From Nitrospirota bacterium (GTDB lineage: Bacteria > Nitrospirota > Thermodesulfovibrionia > JACRGW01 > JBFLZU01): a stretch of 48,927 nucleotides of DNA. Under the pieces are notes generated by a model. It worked only from the letters and a program-made list of their open reading frames with translations, had not been told where the DNA came from and made no database searches. Shown one piece after another: positions 32,744 to 45,351 of this stretch; the first letter of the stretch is position 1, and the number at the start of each line of letters is the position of its first letter. The stretch spans positions 29,433-78,359 of the forward strand of contig JBFLZU010000042.1 in NCBI GenBank assembly GCA_040756155.1. Direction: 5' to 3'. The translations under genes were made by a program, and so were the position numbers.

Positions 32744-35700
32744 TTATGTCCCTTTACATCTCCATACGGAGTATAGCCTTCTCGATGGAGCCATAAGGAT
32801 AGACCAGTTATTTGAAAGGGCTGTAGAGTTCAAATTCCCTGCAGTTGCAATAACAGACCATGGAAATCTTTTTGGTGTAATTGAATTTTACAGAAAGGCT
32901 GTAAGAGCGGGGATAAAACCTATTATTGGTTGTGAGGTCTATATAGCCCCGGAAAGTAGATTTGAAAAGAATACTCATGGGATATCTGAGGCATCTTACC
33001 ATCTCATCTTGCTTGCATCAAACAACGATGCTTACAAGAACCTCATGAAACTCGTAAGCATCGGCTATCTTGAAGGTTTTTATTACAGACCGAAAATAGA
33101 CAAAGATGTTCTGTCGCAGCATAGTGGAGGGCTGGTCGGTCTTTCTGCCTGTATGAAAGGAGAGATTCCATTCCTGTTAGAAAAAGGTCAGGCTGATAGT
33201 GCTCGAAAGATAGCCCTTGAGTATAAAAGAATCTTTGGTGCAGGGAATTTCTACCTTGAGATACAGGATAATGAGCTTCCTGAACAGAAACGGGTAAATC
33301 GCCTTTTAATAGAACTTGGAGAGGAACTTCATATCCCGATTGTAGCCACAGGTGACTGTCATTATCTATACAAAAATGAGGCAAGGGCACACGATATACT
33401 ATTATGTATACAAACAGGTAAGAATCTGAAGGACACAGATAGACTTCAGTTTGGCTCAGAGGGCTTTTATTTTAAATCGCCAGAAGAGATCAAGGATGCA
33501 TTTAAAGATATACCTCAGGCTATAAGAAACACAATCGAAATCGCCGAAAAATGTAATGTAGATATTAAATTTGGAGAGGACCACCTGCCTCAATATAATG
33601 TTCCTGAGGGCTATAATTCAGATACATATCTTTATGAACTGGCATTCAGGGGTCTCGAGACCCGTTTCTCAGAAATGCAGACAGCAGGTTATCATATAGA
33701 TACAGAAAAGTACAGGGAAAGGCTGATAGAAGAACTCGATATAATAAAGAAGATGCGATTTCCTGGTTATTTCCTTGTTGTTAACGACTTTGTACAGTAT
33801 GCAAAGAGTTATAACATCCCTGTTGGACCAGGAAGGGGTTCTGCAGCAGGCAGCCTTGTTGCCTACGCCCTCGGTATTACAGAGATAGACCCTATTAAAT
33901 ATGGCTTACTCTTTGAAAGGTTCCTTAACCCTGAGAGGGTCAGTATGCCTGATATTGATGTTGATTTTTGCATGGATAGACGGGATCAGGTCATTGAATA
34001 TGTAAGCAGAAAATATGGTAAGGACCATGTTACACAGATAATTACATTTGGTACAATGGCAGCAAGGGGTGTCATCAGAGATGTGGGACGGGTTCTTGAG
34101 ATTCCATACGCAGAGGTGGATAAGATTGCAAAACTTATACCGAATGTACTGAATATTACTCTCAAAGAGGCATTATCTTCTGAACCACGACTTGCAGAAC
34201 TCTACGAGGGTAATGATAAGGTCAGGGAATTAATCGATATCGCTATGTCACTTGAGGGGTTAGCCCGCCATGCATCAACGCACGCCGCTGGTGTAGTAAT
34301 CTCACGGGAGCCACTCACAGAATATATGCCACTTTATAAAAACCCGAATGAAGATGTAATCACAAGCCAGTATGATATGTCCGCTATAGAGAAAATAGGG
34401 TTGGTAAAGTTTGATTTTCTGGGACTTAAAACCCTTACAGTTATTGATATGGCTGAGAGGTTGATAAGAGAGCGAAGTCCTGAGTTGATGGATTTTTCAA
34501 TTAAGTCTATCCAGATGGATGATGAAAAGACATTTGCGCTACTTTCCTCGGGAAATACCACTGGTATCTTCCAGCTCGAATCCGCAGGTATGAGAGATCT
34601 GCTGGCAAAGCTCCATCCAGAAAGATTCGATGATCTGATTGCATTAGTTGCACTTTATAGACCCGGACCATTAGGAAGTGGCATGGTAGATGACTTTATC
34701 AAGAGAAAAAGAGGCATAATCCCTATCAAATATGAGCTTCCACTGTTAGAAGATATACTGAAAGAGACTTATGGTGTCATACTTTACCAGGAGCAGGTGA
34801 TGAGGATAGCAAATACATTGGCAGGGTTTACTCTCGGGGAGGCAGATATACTAAGAAGGGCTATGGGAAAGAAGAAGCCTGAGGAGATGGAAAAACAGAA
34901 AAAACGTTTCATCGAGGGCGCAAGGTCACATGGAATCACAGTAAAAAAGGCAGAGAGGATTTTCGACCTTATGGCGTATTTTGCAGGTTATGGTTTCAAT
35001 AAATCCCACAGTGCTGCCTATGCCCTTATAGCATATCAGACCGCCTATCTAAAGGCTCACTACCCTGTTGAGTTCATGGCTGCACTTCTAAGCAGCGATA
35101 TGGGAAATACCGACAAGATCGTTAGATTTATAACAGAATGTAAGGAAATGGACATAGATATTCTTCCACCCGATATAAATGAAAGTGGCAAGGATTTTAC
35201 GGTAGTAGGGAAGGCGATACGATTCGGACTTGCTGCTGTGAAGAATGTAGGAGTTTCGGCAATAGAATCTATCATCTCAGCAAGGGAAAAATCGGGTAGG
35301 TTTACATCTCTACTTGACTTCTGTCTTAAGGTTGACCTGCGTAAAGTAAACAGAAAGGTAATCGAATCCTTAATAAAGTGTGGTGCATTTGACTCCTTAG
35401 GTATTAAGAGGTCACAACTTTCCATAATGTTAGACTCTGCACTGGATACAGCAAACAAGAGGCAAAAAGACAGGATACAGGGTCAGGTCAGTATATTCGA
35501 TTTCTCCGAAGGTAAAGAATCAACAGTTGAGTCACTACCTGACATTCCTGAATGGAGTGAACATCAACTCTTATCCTTTGAAAAAGAAACGCTTGGTTTC
35601 TATATAACCGGACATCCTCTCAATCGATTTGAAGGTGAATTAAAGAGATTTTCCACTCTGAAGACATCTGATTTACAGGATGTTCCTGATAAAAGTGAAG

Positions 35701-36305
35701 TCACAATATGTGGTATTGTTACTGCCATAAAAAAGATGACGACCAAGAAAACGGCTGAAAAAATGGCAACCTTTACGATCGAAGATCTCTACGGGACAGC
35801 AGAGGTAATTGTTTTTCCAGATCTTTACAGGAGTCATGCCCACTACTTGAGTTCAGATTTTCCGATACTTATAACCGGTGAAATCGATAAGACAGAGAAT
35901 GGATATAAGATAAAGGCAAAGAAGATAGCCCCCCTTTCAGAGATAAGATCAGAAGACAGAACGTCTCGACTGAGCTCGACGAAGTCACAGAGCACAGAGG
36001 ACAGAAGACAGAAGACAGAATACAGAGCACAGAAGACAGAAGACAGAACACAGATTACAGATGGGTTTCCCTCTCAGGTTGAACTCAGGATTTACTCAAC
36101 AGGAATGACAGAGGATGATCTGATTAAACTTAAAGATATATTACTCAAACATAAGGGAAACTGCCCACTTTCCCTGAGGATAATTGCACCAAATCACAAT
36201 GAATCACTGATCGCTGTGGGCGATTCACTGAAGGTGATTCCTTCAGATTCTATGATCTCAGAGGTAGAAGATCTGCTTGGCAAGGGCACGGTGGCTCTTA
36301 TATAA
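32730..36305 (+). CDS. dnaE: DNA polymerase III alpha subunit
   Basis: A replicative polymerase of 1191 residues, family C. The PHP domain begins PLHLHTEYSLLDGAIR; the catalytic core contains PVGPGRGSAAGSLVAYAL and MPDIDVDFCMDRR, with the acidic metal ligands; the tHHH motif and OB-fold follow (VTICGIVTAIKKM, TFTIEDLYGTAEVIVFPD). The start is ATG 32730, placed inside the end of nfnB with GGAGA upstream. About 85 residues from the end, after KAKKIAPL, there is a highly charged insertion of about 40 residues encoded by an 11-unit heptanucleotide array (35987-36063). The protein then continues with a normal beta-rich end (SQVELRIYSTGM), so the insertion lies in a linker after the OB domain. Confidence 0.97.
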   Translation: MQHSDYVPLHLHTEYSLLDGAIRIDQLFERAVEFKFPAVAITDHGNLFGVIEFYRKAVRAGIKPIIGCEVYIAPESRFEKNTHGISEASYHLILLASNNDAYKNLMKLVSIGYLEGFYYRPKIDKDVLSQHSGGLVGLSACMKGEIPFLLEKGQADSARKIALEYKRIFGAGNFYLEIQDNELPEQKRVNRLLIELGEELHIPIVATGDCHYLYKNEARAHDILLCIQTGKNLKDTDRLQFGSEGFYFKSPEEIKDAFKDIPQAIRNTIEIAEKCNVDIKFGEDHLPQYNVPEGYNSDTYLYELAFRGLETRFSEMQTAGYHIDTEKYRERLIEELDIIKKMRFPGYFLVVNDFVQYAKSYNIPVGPGRGSAAGSLVAYALGITEIDPIKYGLLFERFLNPERVSMPDIDVDFCMDRRDQVIEYVSRKYGKDHVTQIITFGTMAARGVIRDVGRVLEIPYAEVDKIAKLIPNVLNITLKEALSSEPRLAELYEGNDKVRELIDIAMSLEGLARHASTHAAGVVISREPLTEYMPLYKNPNEDVITSQYDMSAIEKIGLVKFDFLGLKTLTVIDMAERLIRERSPELMDFSIKSIQMDDEKTFALLSSGNTTGIFQLESAGMRDLLAKLHPERFDDLIALVALYRPGPLGSGMVDDFIKRKRGIIPIKYELPLLEDILKETYGVILYQEQVMRIANTLAGFTLGEADILRRAMGKKKPEEMEKQKKRFIEGARSHGITVKKAERIFDLMAYFAGYGFNKSHSAAYALIAYQTAYLKAHYPVEFMAALLSSDMGNTDKIVRFITECKEMDIDILPPDINESGKDFTVVGKAIRFGLAAVKNVGVSAIESIISAREKSGRFTSLLDFCLKVDLRKVNRKVIESLIKCGAFDSLGIKRSQLSIMLDSALDTANKRQKDRIQGQVSIFDFSEGKESTVESLPDIPEWSEHQLLSFEKETLGFYITGHPLNRFEGELKRFSTLKTSDLQDVPDKSEVTICGIVTAIKKMTTKKTAEKMATFTIEDLYGTAEVIVFPDLYRSHAHYLSSDFPILITGEIDKTENGYKIKAKKIAPLSEIRSEDRTSRLSSTKSQSTEDRRQKTEYRAQKTEDRTQITDGFPSQVELRIYSTGMTEDDLIKLKDILLKHKGNCPLSLRIIAPNHNESLIAVGDSLKVIPSDSMISEVEDLLGKGTVALI
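35987..36063. repeat. Eleven-unit heptanucleotide array inside dnaE
   Basis: Units in uninterrupted 7-bp phase: ACAGAGC, ACAGAGG, ACAGAAG twice, ACAGAAT, ACAGAGC, ACAGAAG twice, ACAGAAC, ACAGATT, ACAGATG. The same consensus, ACAGAAG, appears in the murA-hisD spacer. All three forward frames of the unit are free of stop codons; the protein repeat is TEDRRQK-like. A palindrome-like stretch with TCTCGACTGAGCTCGACGA lies directly upstream. Confidence 0.95.
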
Positions 36306-36320
36306 GTACAGGAGAAGTCA

Positions 36321-37304
36321 ATGACTCTATATTATTTAAGTTTTGAACAGCCGTTAGCTGATATTGAGAAACGAATAGAAGACCTTAAACGGCTTACCAA
36401 TGGAAAGAAAGGAGAATATACTCTTGAATTAGAAAGGCTCAGGGAGAGTGCTGATAGGTTGAAAAGGGAAATTTACTCTAATCTGACACCCTGGCAGAAG
36501 ACCCAGATAGCCCGCCATCCCTATAGGCCATATACACTTGATTACATAAACCTCATTGCAGAAGATTTTATAGAGGTTCACGGTGATAGAGGTTTTTCAG
36601 ACGACCCTTCTATTGTTACAGGATATGGATGGTTTGAAAAGACGTCAGTTATGTTCATTGGACATCAAAAAGGAAGAGGCACAAGAGAAAGGATATATAG
36701 AAACTTCGGGCAACCCCATCCCGAAGGTTATAGAAAAGCATTAAGGATAATGAAATTAGCATCAAAGTTTAAAAAACCGATTATTACCCTCATTGATACC
36801 CCTGGGGCTTATCCTGGTATTGGAGCAGAGGAAAGAGGTCAGGGAGAAGCTATAGCAAGGAATCTTTTTGAGATGTCGATGCTGAAGGTACCAATCGTTG
36901 TTTGTATAATAGGAGAAGGTGGAAGTGGTGGTGCATTAGCGCTTGGTGTAGGAGATAGGATATTAATGCTTGAGCATGCAATATACTCTGTAATTTCTCC
37001 TGAAGGATGTGCAGCAATACTCTGGAAAAAAGAGAATGGTTTTACCCCAGATACATCTGAAATAAACAAGGCTGCGGAATCACTCAAGATAACAGCACAG
37101 GACCTCTTACAACTGGGGATTATAGATGAGATAGTTGACGAGCCATTAGGAGGAGCCCATAGAGACATGCAGACATCTGCAAAAAACCTTGCACAGGCAA
37201 TAAAAAGAAATCTAAAAGAGCTTCTTACTCTCTCTCCGGATGAACTCGTCAACAAAAGATACGAACGACTCAAGAAGATTGGAGCATTTGAGGCTGAGAT
37301 TTAA
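36321..37304 (+). CDS. accA: Acetyl-CoA carboxylase carboxyltransferase subunit alpha
   Basis: A 327-residue subunit of the carboxyltransferase that makes malonyl-CoA for fatty-acid synthesis; it pairs with AccD, which is not in the window. Family features are [49 protein letters not shown] and [17 protein letters not shown] good ribosome binding site (AGGAGAA) precedes the ATG. It ends in the opposite direction to rpoC and its last 35 bp overlap the rpoC end, leaving no spacer for a terminator. Confidence 0.96.
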   Translation: MTLYYLSFEQPLADIEKRIEDLKRLTNGKKGEYTLELERLRESADRLKREIYSNLTPWQKTQIARHPYRPYTLDYINLIAEDFIEVHGDRGFSDDPSIVTGYGWFEKTSVMFIGHQKGRGTRERIYRNFGQPHPEGYRKALRIMKLASKFKKPIITLIDTPGAYPGIGAEERGQGEAIARNLFEMSMLKVPIVVCIIGEGGSGGALALGVGDRILMLEHAIYSVISPEGCAAILWKKENGFTPDTSEINKAAESLKITAQDLLQLGIIDEIVDEPLGGAHRDMQTSAKNLAQAIKRNLKELLTLSPDELVNKRYERLKKIGAFEAEI

Positions 37305-40300
37305 GGCAAGTATCTCTATACTTACTCATCCCTGTTCCTGCAGGTATAAGTCGTCCCATAATGACATTTTCCTTGAGCCCCAGCAACTCATCGATAGCCC
37401 CGCTGACAGCCGCCTCTGTTAATACCCTTGTAGTTTCCTGAAATGAAGCAGCGGATATAAAGCTGTCTGTAGTCAGAGATGCCTTGGTAATACCTAAAAG
37501 TATTGGCTTACCTATAGCAGGCTTTTTGCCTTCCTTGATAGCTCGTTCATTCTCATTGGCAAACTGGAACCTGTCAACCTGCTCCCCGATAAGAAAGTTT
37601 GTATCTCCTGGATCTTCTATCTTTACCTTTCTAAGCATCTGTCTGACAATTACCTCTATATGTTTATCGTTAATCGAAACACCCTGCAGCCTGTATACCT
37701 GCTGAACCTCGTCAACAAGATACTTTTGAAGATCTTTTGGCCCGAGTACATCAAGGATGTCATGGGGATTTACAGAACCATCCATTAAGGGCTCCCCTGC
37801 TTTCACCCAGTCTCCATCATGAACATTTACATGTTTACCCTTTGGTATAAGATATTCTCTCTCATCACCCATGCCATTCTTGATTATTATTCGCCTCATT
37901 CCCTTTATAAAGCCTGCATATTCTACAACACCATCTATTTCGCTGATGATTGCCTGTTCCTTTGGTTTCCGTGCCTCAAACAATTCTGCCACTCTCGGGA
38001 GTCCTCCTGTTATATCTTTTGTCTTTGTCGTCTCCCTGGGAATCTTTGCAAGCACATCTCCTGGATATACCACATCTCCCCTCTCAACAAGTATGTGTGC
38101 GCCAGCAGGAAGCAGATATCTGGCAGGATTATTTGTTAGAGGTATCTTGAGTGTTCTGTTGTGGTCATCTTTTATTGAGACCCTTGGTCTCATGTTTGAT
38201 GGATAATCTATAATAACCTTTCTTGACAATCCTGTAACCTCGTCCACTTCTTCCTTCATGGTTGTTCCCTCGATTATGTCACCGAGTGCAATCTTTCCTC
38301 CCACCTCTGTAAGTATAGGAGAAGAGTAAGGATCCCACTCTACTAACCGTTGTCCAGGTTCAACCTTCTGTCCATCTTCGACCTTTAGTTTTGCACCGTA
38401 AAGCACTGAATATTTTTCCTTTTCTCTACCGACCTCATCAACAACTGCGAGACTTCCGTTTCGGTTCATGATAACCCTGTCACCCTCTTTGCTTACGACT
38501 GTATTGAGATTTATATATTTAATTTTCCCTGCATTTTTGACTTCAAGTACGGTCTGTTCTACTACTTTGCTTGCTGTACCCCCTATGTGGAATGTTCTCA
38601 TTGTAAGTTGTGTTCCTGGTTCACCTATAGACTGTGCCGCAATTATTCCTATTGCTTCACCTACCTCTACTATCTTTCCACGAGCCAGGTCCCTTCCATA
38701 ACACTTTGCACAAACACCCCTCCTTGACTGACATGTAAGCACTGAGCGTATCTTTACCCTGTCTATGCCTGACTCTATTATCTTCTTCTGAATCTTTTCA
38801 TCTATCTCATGATCCTTCTTTATGATCAGCTCTTTTGTTATCGGATCGCGGATCTCTTCTGATGAAATCCTACCAAGTATCCTCTCTTCAAGTGGTTCTA
38901 TGATCTCACCACCCTCTACAAGTGAGCTAACATATATGCCGTCAGGTGTGCCACAGTCATTTTCGGTAACGATAACATCCTGTGATACATCCACAAGTCT
39001 CCTCGTAAGATACCCGGAATTCGCTGTCTTAAGAGCAGTATCTGCCAATCCCTTTCTCGCACCATGGGTTGATATAAAATACTGCAGGACTGTGAGTCCT
39101 TCACGGAAATTTGCTGTAATTGGTGTTTCGATAATCTCACCCGAGGGTTTTGCCATGAGTCCTCTCATCCCTGCTAATTGTCTTATTTGAGCTGTACTGC
39201 CTCTTGCACCCGAATCTGCCATCATGAATATACTGTTAAACGAACGCCTCTCTTTAAGTTCTTCTTCTTTTATCTTCTTGCCATCTTCGGCTCCAAGCTC
39301 TGCCATCATCTCATCGGCAATCCGCTCTGTAACTTCTGCCCATATGTCTATAACCTTGTTATAGCGTTCACCGTTTGTTATCAAGCCATCGGCATACTGT
39401 TTTTGAACTTCTCTAACTTCTTTTTCTGCTTCTCTGATGATATCAGCCTTCCTTAATGGTATATGCATATCATTTATACAGATAGATGTGCCTGACTTTG
39501 TTGCATATTCAAATCCTATCTTCTCAACCTTATCGAGCAGAATAACCGTTTCCTTATGCCCTTTTTCTCTGTAAACATAATCTATGAGTTTCGTAATTTC
39601 CTTTTTATTCAGTTCTTTATTTACCAGAGAGAAAGGTATCCCTTCCGGAAGAATCTCACTGAATATCACCCTTCCAACAGATGTCTCAACTATCTTTCCA
39701 TCTATGCGGACTTTTATGGATGCATGCAATTCTACCTTGTTGGCATCATAAGCAATCCTTACCTCTTCAGGGTTAGAGAATACCTTACCTTCGCCGGCGG
39801 CGCCCTTCTTTACCTTTGCCATGTAGTAGCATCCCAAGACCATATCCTGAGATGGAATTGCGATAGGCTTTCCATTAGCAGGCGAAAGGATATTGTTTAT
39901 AGACATCATCAATACTCTTACTTCTATCTGTGCCTCGATAGAAAGAGGGATATGAACTGCCATCTGATCACCATCGAAATCTGCATTGTAGGCAGCGCAT
40001 ACAAGAGGATGTAGTTTTATTGCTTTTCCTTCAACCAGTACTGGATCGAATGCCTGGATACCCAGTCTGTGGAGTGTGGGTGCCCTGTTTAGAAGCACAG
40101 GGTGCTCCTTTATCACCTCGTCAAGGACATCCCATACCTCATCCTTTTCAGCCTCTACCATCTTTTTAGCAGCCTTTATTGTGGTAACATAACCTTTTTC
40201 TTCGAGCTTATTGAAGATGAATGGCTTAAATAGTTCAAGTGCCATCTTTTTAGGTAATCCACACTGATGTAATTTAAGCTCTGGACCAACTACTATAACC

Positions 40301-41358
40301 GATCTACCGGAGTAATCAACCCTCTTTCCAAGTAAATTCTGCCGGAATCTTCCCTGCTTACCTTTCAGCATATCACTCAAGGACTTGAGTGGTCTCTTGC
40401 TTGCACCGCGAAGTATCCTTCCCCTTCTACCATTATCAAATAGCGCATCTACAGCCTCCTGCAGCATCCTCTTTTCATTTCTAATAATAACAGTTGGCGC
40501 CTTGAGCTCTTCAAGCCTCTTAAGCCTGTTATTTCTGTTTATCACTCTCCTGTAAAGGTCGTTAAGGTCAGAGGTTGCAAACCTCCCACCTTCAAGAGGT
40601 ACAAGGGGTCTCAGTTCTGGTGGAAGTACTGGTATCACATCAAGTATCATCCATTCAGGTTTATTACCAGATTTTCTGAATGCCTCAACTATCCTTAGCC
40701 TCTTTGTGAGCTTCTTCTTGGTTGCAAGTGATGTAGTATTGCCAGCCTTTTTTCTCAGGTCTTCGGCTAATCTATCGATGTCAACCTTTTTGAGCAGCTC
40801 TTTTATCGCTTCGGCACCTATACCAGCCTTTAATCGATCGCCGTGTTCAGAAAGGAGTTTTCTATATCTGTCTTCGGTTATAAGTTCCTTTTCTTTTAAA
40901 GGCGTATCACCTGGGTCAATAATGACATAAGACTCAAAATACAGTATCTTCTCCAGTTGTCTCAGAGTCATATCAAGTAACATCCCTATCCGACTTGGAA
41001 TTCCTTTAAAAAACCATATATGAGCGACAGGGCTTACAAGCTCTATGTGCCCCAATCTTTCTCTCCTGACTTTTGATTGTATGACTTCGACTCCACATTT
41101 ATCACAGACAACCCCTCTGTGTTTCATCCTTTTGTATTTCCCGCATAGGCATTCCCAATCCTTGATAGGTCCAAATATCTTTGCACAGAAAAGACCATCG
41201 CGCTCTGGCTTCAAGGTGCGATAGTTGATAGTCTCAGGCTTCTTAACCTCTCCATGCGACCATTCTCTTATCTTCTCAGGAGAGGCAATTTTTATCCTGA
41301 TAGCATCAAACTCTATTAAGTCCTTTGGTTTTTCGAAGATGCTATGTATGTCTTTCAA
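37270..41358 (-). CDS. rpoC: RNA polymerase beta' subunit
   Basis: A 1362-residue catalytic subunit. The N-terminal zinc site ([20 protein letters not shown]), the active-site aspartates in [16 protein letters not shown], and the second zinc region ([19 protein letters not shown]) are all visible. It starts with TTG at 41358, with GGAGG six bases upstream. The end reads [13 protein letters not shown] and then about 14 further residues; part of this tail is antisense to accA and may have arisen by loss of an earlier stop. It follows rpoB by 29 bp. Confidence 0.97.
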   Translation of the reverse strand: MKDIHSIFEKPKDLIEFDAIRIKIASPEKIREWSHGEVKKPETINYRTLKPERDGLFCAKIFGPIKDWECLCGKYKRMKHRGVVCDKCGVEVIQSKVRRERLGHIELVSPVAHIWFFKGIPSRIGMLLDMTLRQLEKILYFESYVIIDPGDTPLKEKELITEDRYRKLLSEHGDRLKAGIGAEAIKELLKKVDIDRLAEDLRKKAGNTTSLATKKKLTKRLRIVEAFRKSGNKPEWMILDVIPVLPPELRPLVPLEGGRFATSDLNDLYRRVINRNNRLKRLEELKAPTVIIRNEKRMLQEAVDALFDNGRRGRILRGASKRPLKSLSDMLKGKQGRFRQNLLGKRVDYSGRSVIVVGPELKLHQCGLPKKMALELFKPFIFNKLEEKGYVTTIKAAKKMVEAEKDEVWDVLDEVIKEHPVLLNRAPTLHRLGIQAFDPVLVEGKAIKLHPLVCAAYNADFDGDQMAVHIPLSIEAQIEVRVLMMSINNILSPANGKPIAIPSQDMVLGCYYMAKVKKGAAGEGKVFSNPEEVRIAYDANKVELHASIKVRIDGKIVETSVGRVIFSEILPEGIPFSLVNKELNKKEITKLIDYVYREKGHKETVILLDKVEKIGFEYATKSGTSICINDMHIPLRKADIIREAEKEVREVQKQYADGLITNGERYNKVIDIWAEVTERIADEMMAELGAEDGKKIKEEELKERRSFNSIFMMADSGARGSTAQIRQLAGMRGLMAKPSGEIIETPITANFREGLTVLQYFISTHGARKGLADTALKTANSGYLTRRLVDVSQDVIVTENDCGTPDGIYVSSLVEGGEIIEPLEERILGRISSEEIRDPITKELIIKKDHEIDEKIQKKIIESGIDRVKIRSVLTCQSRRGVCAKCYGRDLARGKIVEVGEAIGIIAAQSIGEPGTQLTMRTFHIGGTASKVVEQTVLEVKNAGKIKYINLNTVVSKEGDRVIMNRNGSLAVVDEVGREKEKYSVLYGAKLKVEDGQKVEPGQRLVEWDPYSSPILTEVGGKIALGDIIEGTTMKEEVDEVTGLSRKVIIDYPSNMRPRVSIKDDHNRTLKIPLTNNPARYLLPAGAHILVERGDVVYPGDVLAKIPRETTKTKDITGGLPRVAELFEARKPKEQAIISEIDGVVEYAGFIKGMRRIIIKNGMGDEREYLIPKGKHVNVHDGDWVKAGEPLMDGSVNPHDILDVLGPKDLQKYLVDEVQQVYRLQGVSINDKHIEVIVRQMLRKVKIEDPGDTNFLIGEQVDRFQFANENERAIKEGKKPAIGKPILLGITKASLTTDSFISAASFQETTRVLTEAAVSGAIDELLGLKENVIMGRLIPAGTGMSKYRDTCLKSQPQMLQSS

Positions 41359-41387
41359 TTTAAACCTCCACTTTATGAGTCATTGAC

Positions 41388-44300
41388 TCAGGTGCTCTTT
41401 TTTCCAAGAAGCTCTACATCCAGACACAGGCTCTGGAGTTCTTTTATGAGGACATTAAAGGACTCAGGTATACCTGGCTCAAGAGTATTTTCGCCTTTCA
41501 CGATAGCCTCGTACATCCGTGCCCTCCCAGATACATCATCAGACTTTACTGTAAGAAACTCTTGAAGTGTATATGCTGCACCATATGCCTGAAGAGCCCA
41601 CACCTCCATTTCTCCAAGCCTCTGTCCTCCAAATTGAGCCTTACCACCTAAAGGCTGCTGTGTCACCAGTGAGTAGGGACCAATAGATCTTGCGTGTATC
41701 TTGTCCTCAACGAGATGGTGAAGTTTCATAATATACATATATCCTACTGTTACAGGTTTATCAAAAGGCCCACCTGTTTTACCATCGTATAATGTAATCT
41801 GTCCTGTAGTTGGCAGTTTTGCATCCTTTAGCATATCCTTAATCTGTTTTTCAGAGGCACCATCAAATACAGGTGTGGCAACATACAGTCCCAATGCCTT
41901 TGCCGCCCATCCAAGATGGGTTTCTAATATCTGTCCAACATTCATCCTTGAGGGAACACCAAGTGGATTAAGGACAATGTCAACAGGTGTACCATCAGGC
42001 AGATAAGGCATATCTTCTTCAGGGAGTATTTTTGCGACTACTCCCTTATTTCCATGTCTCCCCGCAATCTTATCTCCGACCTGTATCTTCCTTTTCATTG
42101 CTATATATACCTTCACAAGCTTATTTACACCTGGAGGCAATTCATCACCCTTTCTCAATCTTCCTATCTGCTCATCAAAAATGGTCTTGAGGAGATGTAT
42201 CTGATCTTCTGTTGCTTCCTTTATCGCTTCTGTCTCTTCCAATGTTTCTTCATCGAGTTCTACACTTTTTAAGAAGTCCTCAGAGAATTTATCGAGGTGT
42301 TTTTCAAGAATTCTTTTTCCTTTCCGAACTATAACTTCGTCTGTCTCAGCATCTATTATATCCTCTAATGCCTTTTTGCCTAAAATCATTTTCTGGATTC
42401 TTTTCTGTCTTTCTTCATTAAGTATTCTAAGTTCATCCTGAAAATTTCGATCTATCCGCTGTATATCTTCGTCATCGGCAATTGTCAGTCCATCTTTCTC
42501 TGTGCCCTTTCGCGAAAATACCTTAACATCTACAACTGTTCCTTCGATCCCGGGCGGAACATATAAACATGCCTCCTTCACCTCTTTTGCCTTTTCTCCA
42601 AATATTGCGCGAAGAAGTTTCTCTTCAGGTGTAGGTTGAACTTCTCCTTTTGGGGTTACCTTACCGACAAGAATATCACCGGGTTTTACCTCAGCACCTA
42701 TTCGTATAATACCTTCCTCCGTAAGCTCTTTCAGTGCCTCTTCACTGACATTCGGGATGTCTCTTGTTATCTCTTCCTTTCCAAGTTTTGTGTCTCTTGC
42801 CTCTATCTCAAACTCCTCAATATGGATAGAGGTATATACATCTTCCTTAACAAGCTTTTCACTTATCAATATGGCGTCTTCGAAATTGAAGCCACCCCAT
42901 GGCATGAATGCAACAAGCACATTTTTACCGAGGGCAAGTTCACCCCTATCTGTTGCAGGTCCATCTGCGAGCACTTCTCCTTCCTTCACCCGCTGTCCTA
43001 CTGTAACGATAGGCCTCTGGTTTATGCATGTGTTCTGGTTCGACCTGTAAAACTTAATTAAATTATATATATCAATTGTTGACGGCTCCTTACCTTCTTT
43101 ACCGTCAACCCTTATTACAATACGGCTTCCATCGACACTTTCAACAATTCCACCTCTTTTTGCAGTAACCACTACACCTGAGTCTCTTGCTGCAATCCTC
43201 TCCATACCTGTGCCAACTATCGGTGTCTCTGATTGTAATAACGGGACTGCCTGTCTCTGCATATTTGAACCCATCAAAGCCCTATTTGCATCGTCATTTT
43301 CCAGGAATGGAATAAGTGCTGCAGAAACGCTTACTATCTGCTTGGGCGAAACATCCATGTAATGTATCTCTTCTGGCGATACTATCTTGAAATCTCCACC
43401 AACCCGTGCCGATATTGTATCCCTTGTAAATCTTCCTTTTGAATCTACAGGTGAATTTGCCTGTGCTATAACAAAGTTCTCACTCTCTATAGCAGAGAGA
43501 TATTCTATTTCATTCGTTACCTTTCCATTCTTGACCTTTCTGTATGGTGATTCAATAAATCCAAACTCATTAACCCTCGCATATGTAGCTAAAGATACGA
43601 TAAGACCTATATTAGGACCCTCTGGGGTTTCAACAGGACATATCCTTCCATAATGTGTCGGATGAACATCTCTCACCTCGAATCCTGCTCTTTCCCTTGT
43701 GAGTCCCCCAGGACCTAATGCCGAGAGCCTTCTCTTATGTGTTATTTCTGCCAGAGGGTTTGTTTGATCCATAAACTGTGATAACTGGCTCGACCCAAAG
43801 AATTCCTTTATAGATGCCATAACCGGCTTTGCATTTATAAGGTCATGTGGCATTACTTTGGGGTCCTCAAGATCCTGCAGGGTCATCCTTTCCTTGATAG
43901 CCCGCTCCATCCTGACAAGACCAATCCTGAACTGGTTTTCGAGAAGTTCTCCGATAGATCTCACCCTTCTATTGCCAAGATGGTCTATATCATCTATTTC
44001 ACCCTTTCCTACTCTCAAGTTTATCAGGTAGTGTATTGTTTTTATTATATCTTCGGCTGTCAGTGTTTTCTGTGTAAGTGGTTGATCCAGTCCCAAACGC
44101 TTATTCAGCTTGAGTCTCCCAACAGGTGAAAGATCATAGCGTTTTGGGTCAAAAAAGAGTCCTTTGAAGAGTGCTTCAGCCATTTCCAGTGTTGGTGGCT
44201 CTCCTGGTCTAAGCCTCCTGTATATCTCAATGATTGCCTCCTCTCTATTAGTAACCTTATCCATAAGAAGGGTATCCCTGAGCGATGGTATGGAGGAGAC

Positions 44301-45335
44301 ATTATCTATATAGAGGAGTTTTATCGCCTCTATCTTTGCAGCTACTATCTTTTCAAGCACGTCGTCTGTTAGCTTTTCGTTACCACCAATAATCACAGTG
44401 CCTGTATTTGTATCAATGATATCGGTAAGTGTTACACGTCCAATCAGTTCTTCTCTTGAAATAGGTATCTCTGTAATCCCTGCAGCCTCCATCTTTTTTA
44501 TGGCTGTTTTAGTTATACGGCCACCATCCCTTACAATATATTCACCTGTCTGTTTATTTATGATATTTGTAGTTGCCTTGCTACCGACGAATATCTCAGA
44601 TGTCTTTCTTGTAAATCCATTCCGCTTTATCTTTATTTCTTCAATTGCATAAAATATCTTAAGTAATTCTTCTGTTGTGTAGCCAAGGGCTTTAAGCAGT
44701 ATAGTGACTGAAAATTTTCTGCGTCGATCAATCCTTGCATAAATGATATCTCTTACATCAAATTCAAAATCGAGCCATGACCCTCTGTAGGGGATTATAC
44801 GGGCTGAATAGAGAACTTTACCGCTGGCGTGTGTCTTTCCCTTATCATGTGTAAAGAAAGCACCCGGAGATCTATGGAGCTGACTTACAACTGTTCTCTC
44901 CGTTCCATTTATTATAAAGGTTCCATTCTCTGTCATGAGAGGAATTTCGCCAAGATAGACCTCCTGTTCTCTTACATCCCCCCGAATCGATGGAGACTGT
45001 GTGTCCTCTTTCTTCTCCCACAAAATGAGTTGTGCCTTCAGTTTAAGGGGTGCCGCATAGGTACTTCCTTTCTGCAGACATTCACGGGCATCGTATTTTG
45101 GCTTTCCCACAGAGTATTCTACAAACGCTAAAGATGCTGTTTTATTAAAATCATATATCGGGAATACACTTAGAAGTGCAGATTGAAGCCCGATGTCTTT
45201 TCGTTCTTCTGGAGATGCATCCTTTTGCAGAAATCGTTCATAGGAAGACTTCTGGATATCGATGAGATTCGGGATATCTATTATCGCAGGTATCTTTGAA
45301 AAATCTACCCTTTGCCTCAATATCTTTTCTTCCAT
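41388..45335 (-). CDS. rpoB: RNA polymerase beta subunit
   Basis: A 1315-residue subunit that forms the catalytic cleft with beta'. The rifampicin-binding region (about residues 535-600) reads [31 protein letters not shown] with the residues of sensitive enzymes (Q, D, H, S). Conserved segments [21 protein letters not shown] and [19 protein letters not shown] are present. The ATG at 45335 has GGAGAG upstream. It is preceded by rplL at only 16 bp; no terminator-like hairpin lies between them. Confidence 0.98.
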   Translation of the reverse strand: MEEKILRQRVDFSKIPAIIDIPNLIDIQKSSYERFLQKDASPEERKDIGLQSALLSVFPIYDFNKTASLAFVEYSVGKPKYDARECLQKGSTYAAPLKLKAQLILWEKKEDTQSPSIRGDVREQEVYLGEIPLMTENGTFIINGTERTVVSQLHRSPGAFFTHDKGKTHASGKVLYSARIIPYRGSWLDFEFDVRDIIYARIDRRRKFSVTILLKALGYTTEELLKIFYAIEEIKIKRNGFTRKTSEIFVGSKATTNIINKQTGEYIVRDGGRITKTAIKKMEAAGITEIPISREELIGRVTLTDIIDTNTGTVIIGGNEKLTDDVLEKIVAAKIEAIKLLYIDNVSSIPSLRDTLLMDKVTNREEAIIEIYRRLRPGEPPTLEMAEALFKGLFFDPKRYDLSPVGRLKLNKRLGLDQPLTQKTLTAEDIIKTIHYLINLRVGKGEIDDIDHLGNRRVRSIGELLENQFRIGLVRMERAIKERMTLQDLEDPKVMPHDLINAKPVMASIKEFFGSSQLSQFMDQTNPLAEITHKRRLSALGPGGLTRERAGFEVRDVHPTHYGRICPVETPEGPNIGLIVSLATYARVNEFGFIESPYRKVKNGKVTNEIEYLSAIESENFVIAQANSPVDSKGRFTRDTISARVGGDFKIVSPEEIHYMDVSPKQIVSVSAALIPFLENDDANRALMGSNMQRQAVPLLQSETPIVGTGMERIAARDSGVVVTAKRGGIVESVDGSRIVIRVDGKEGKEPSTIDIYNLIKFYRSNQNTCINQRPIVTVGQRVKEGEVLADGPATDRGELALGKNVLVAFMPWGGFNFEDAILISEKLVKEDVYTSIHIEEFEIEARDTKLGKEEITRDIPNVSEEALKELTEEGIIRIGAEVKPGDILVGKVTPKGEVQPTPEEKLLRAIFGEKAKEVKEACLYVPPGIEGTVVDVKVFSRKGTEKDGLTIADDEDIQRIDRNFQDELRILNEERQKRIQKMILGKKALEDIIDAETDEVIVRKGKRILEKHLDKFSEDFLKSVELDEETLEETEAIKEATEDQIHLLKTIFDEQIGRLRKGDELPPGVNKLVKVYIAMKRKIQVGDKIAGRHGNKGVVAKILPEEDMPYLPDGTPVDIVLNPLGVPSRMNVGQILETHLGWAAKALGLYVATPVFDGASEKQIKDMLKDAKLPTTGQITLYDGKTGGPFDKPVTVGYMYIMKLHHLVEDKIHARSIGPYSLVTQQPLGGKAQFGGQRLGEMEVWALQAYGAAYTLQEFLTVKSDDVSGRARMYEAIVKGENTLEPGIPESFNVLIKELQSLCLDVELLGKKST

Positions 45336-45351
45336 TGTCTCTCCGTCTAAA

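Noticed and set aside
35987-36063. CRISPR array
   Set aside because: The unit is 7 bp without spacers and is part of the dnaE reading frame; no cas gene is present.
38822-40014. Plus-strand open frames of 100-150 codons inside rpoC
   Set aside because: They are antisense to conserved rpoC coding sequence, have no family pattern and no ribosome binding sites.
42636-43061. Plus-strand open frame of 141 codons inside rpoB
   Set aside because: It is the shadow of the conserved rpoB gene on the other strand.
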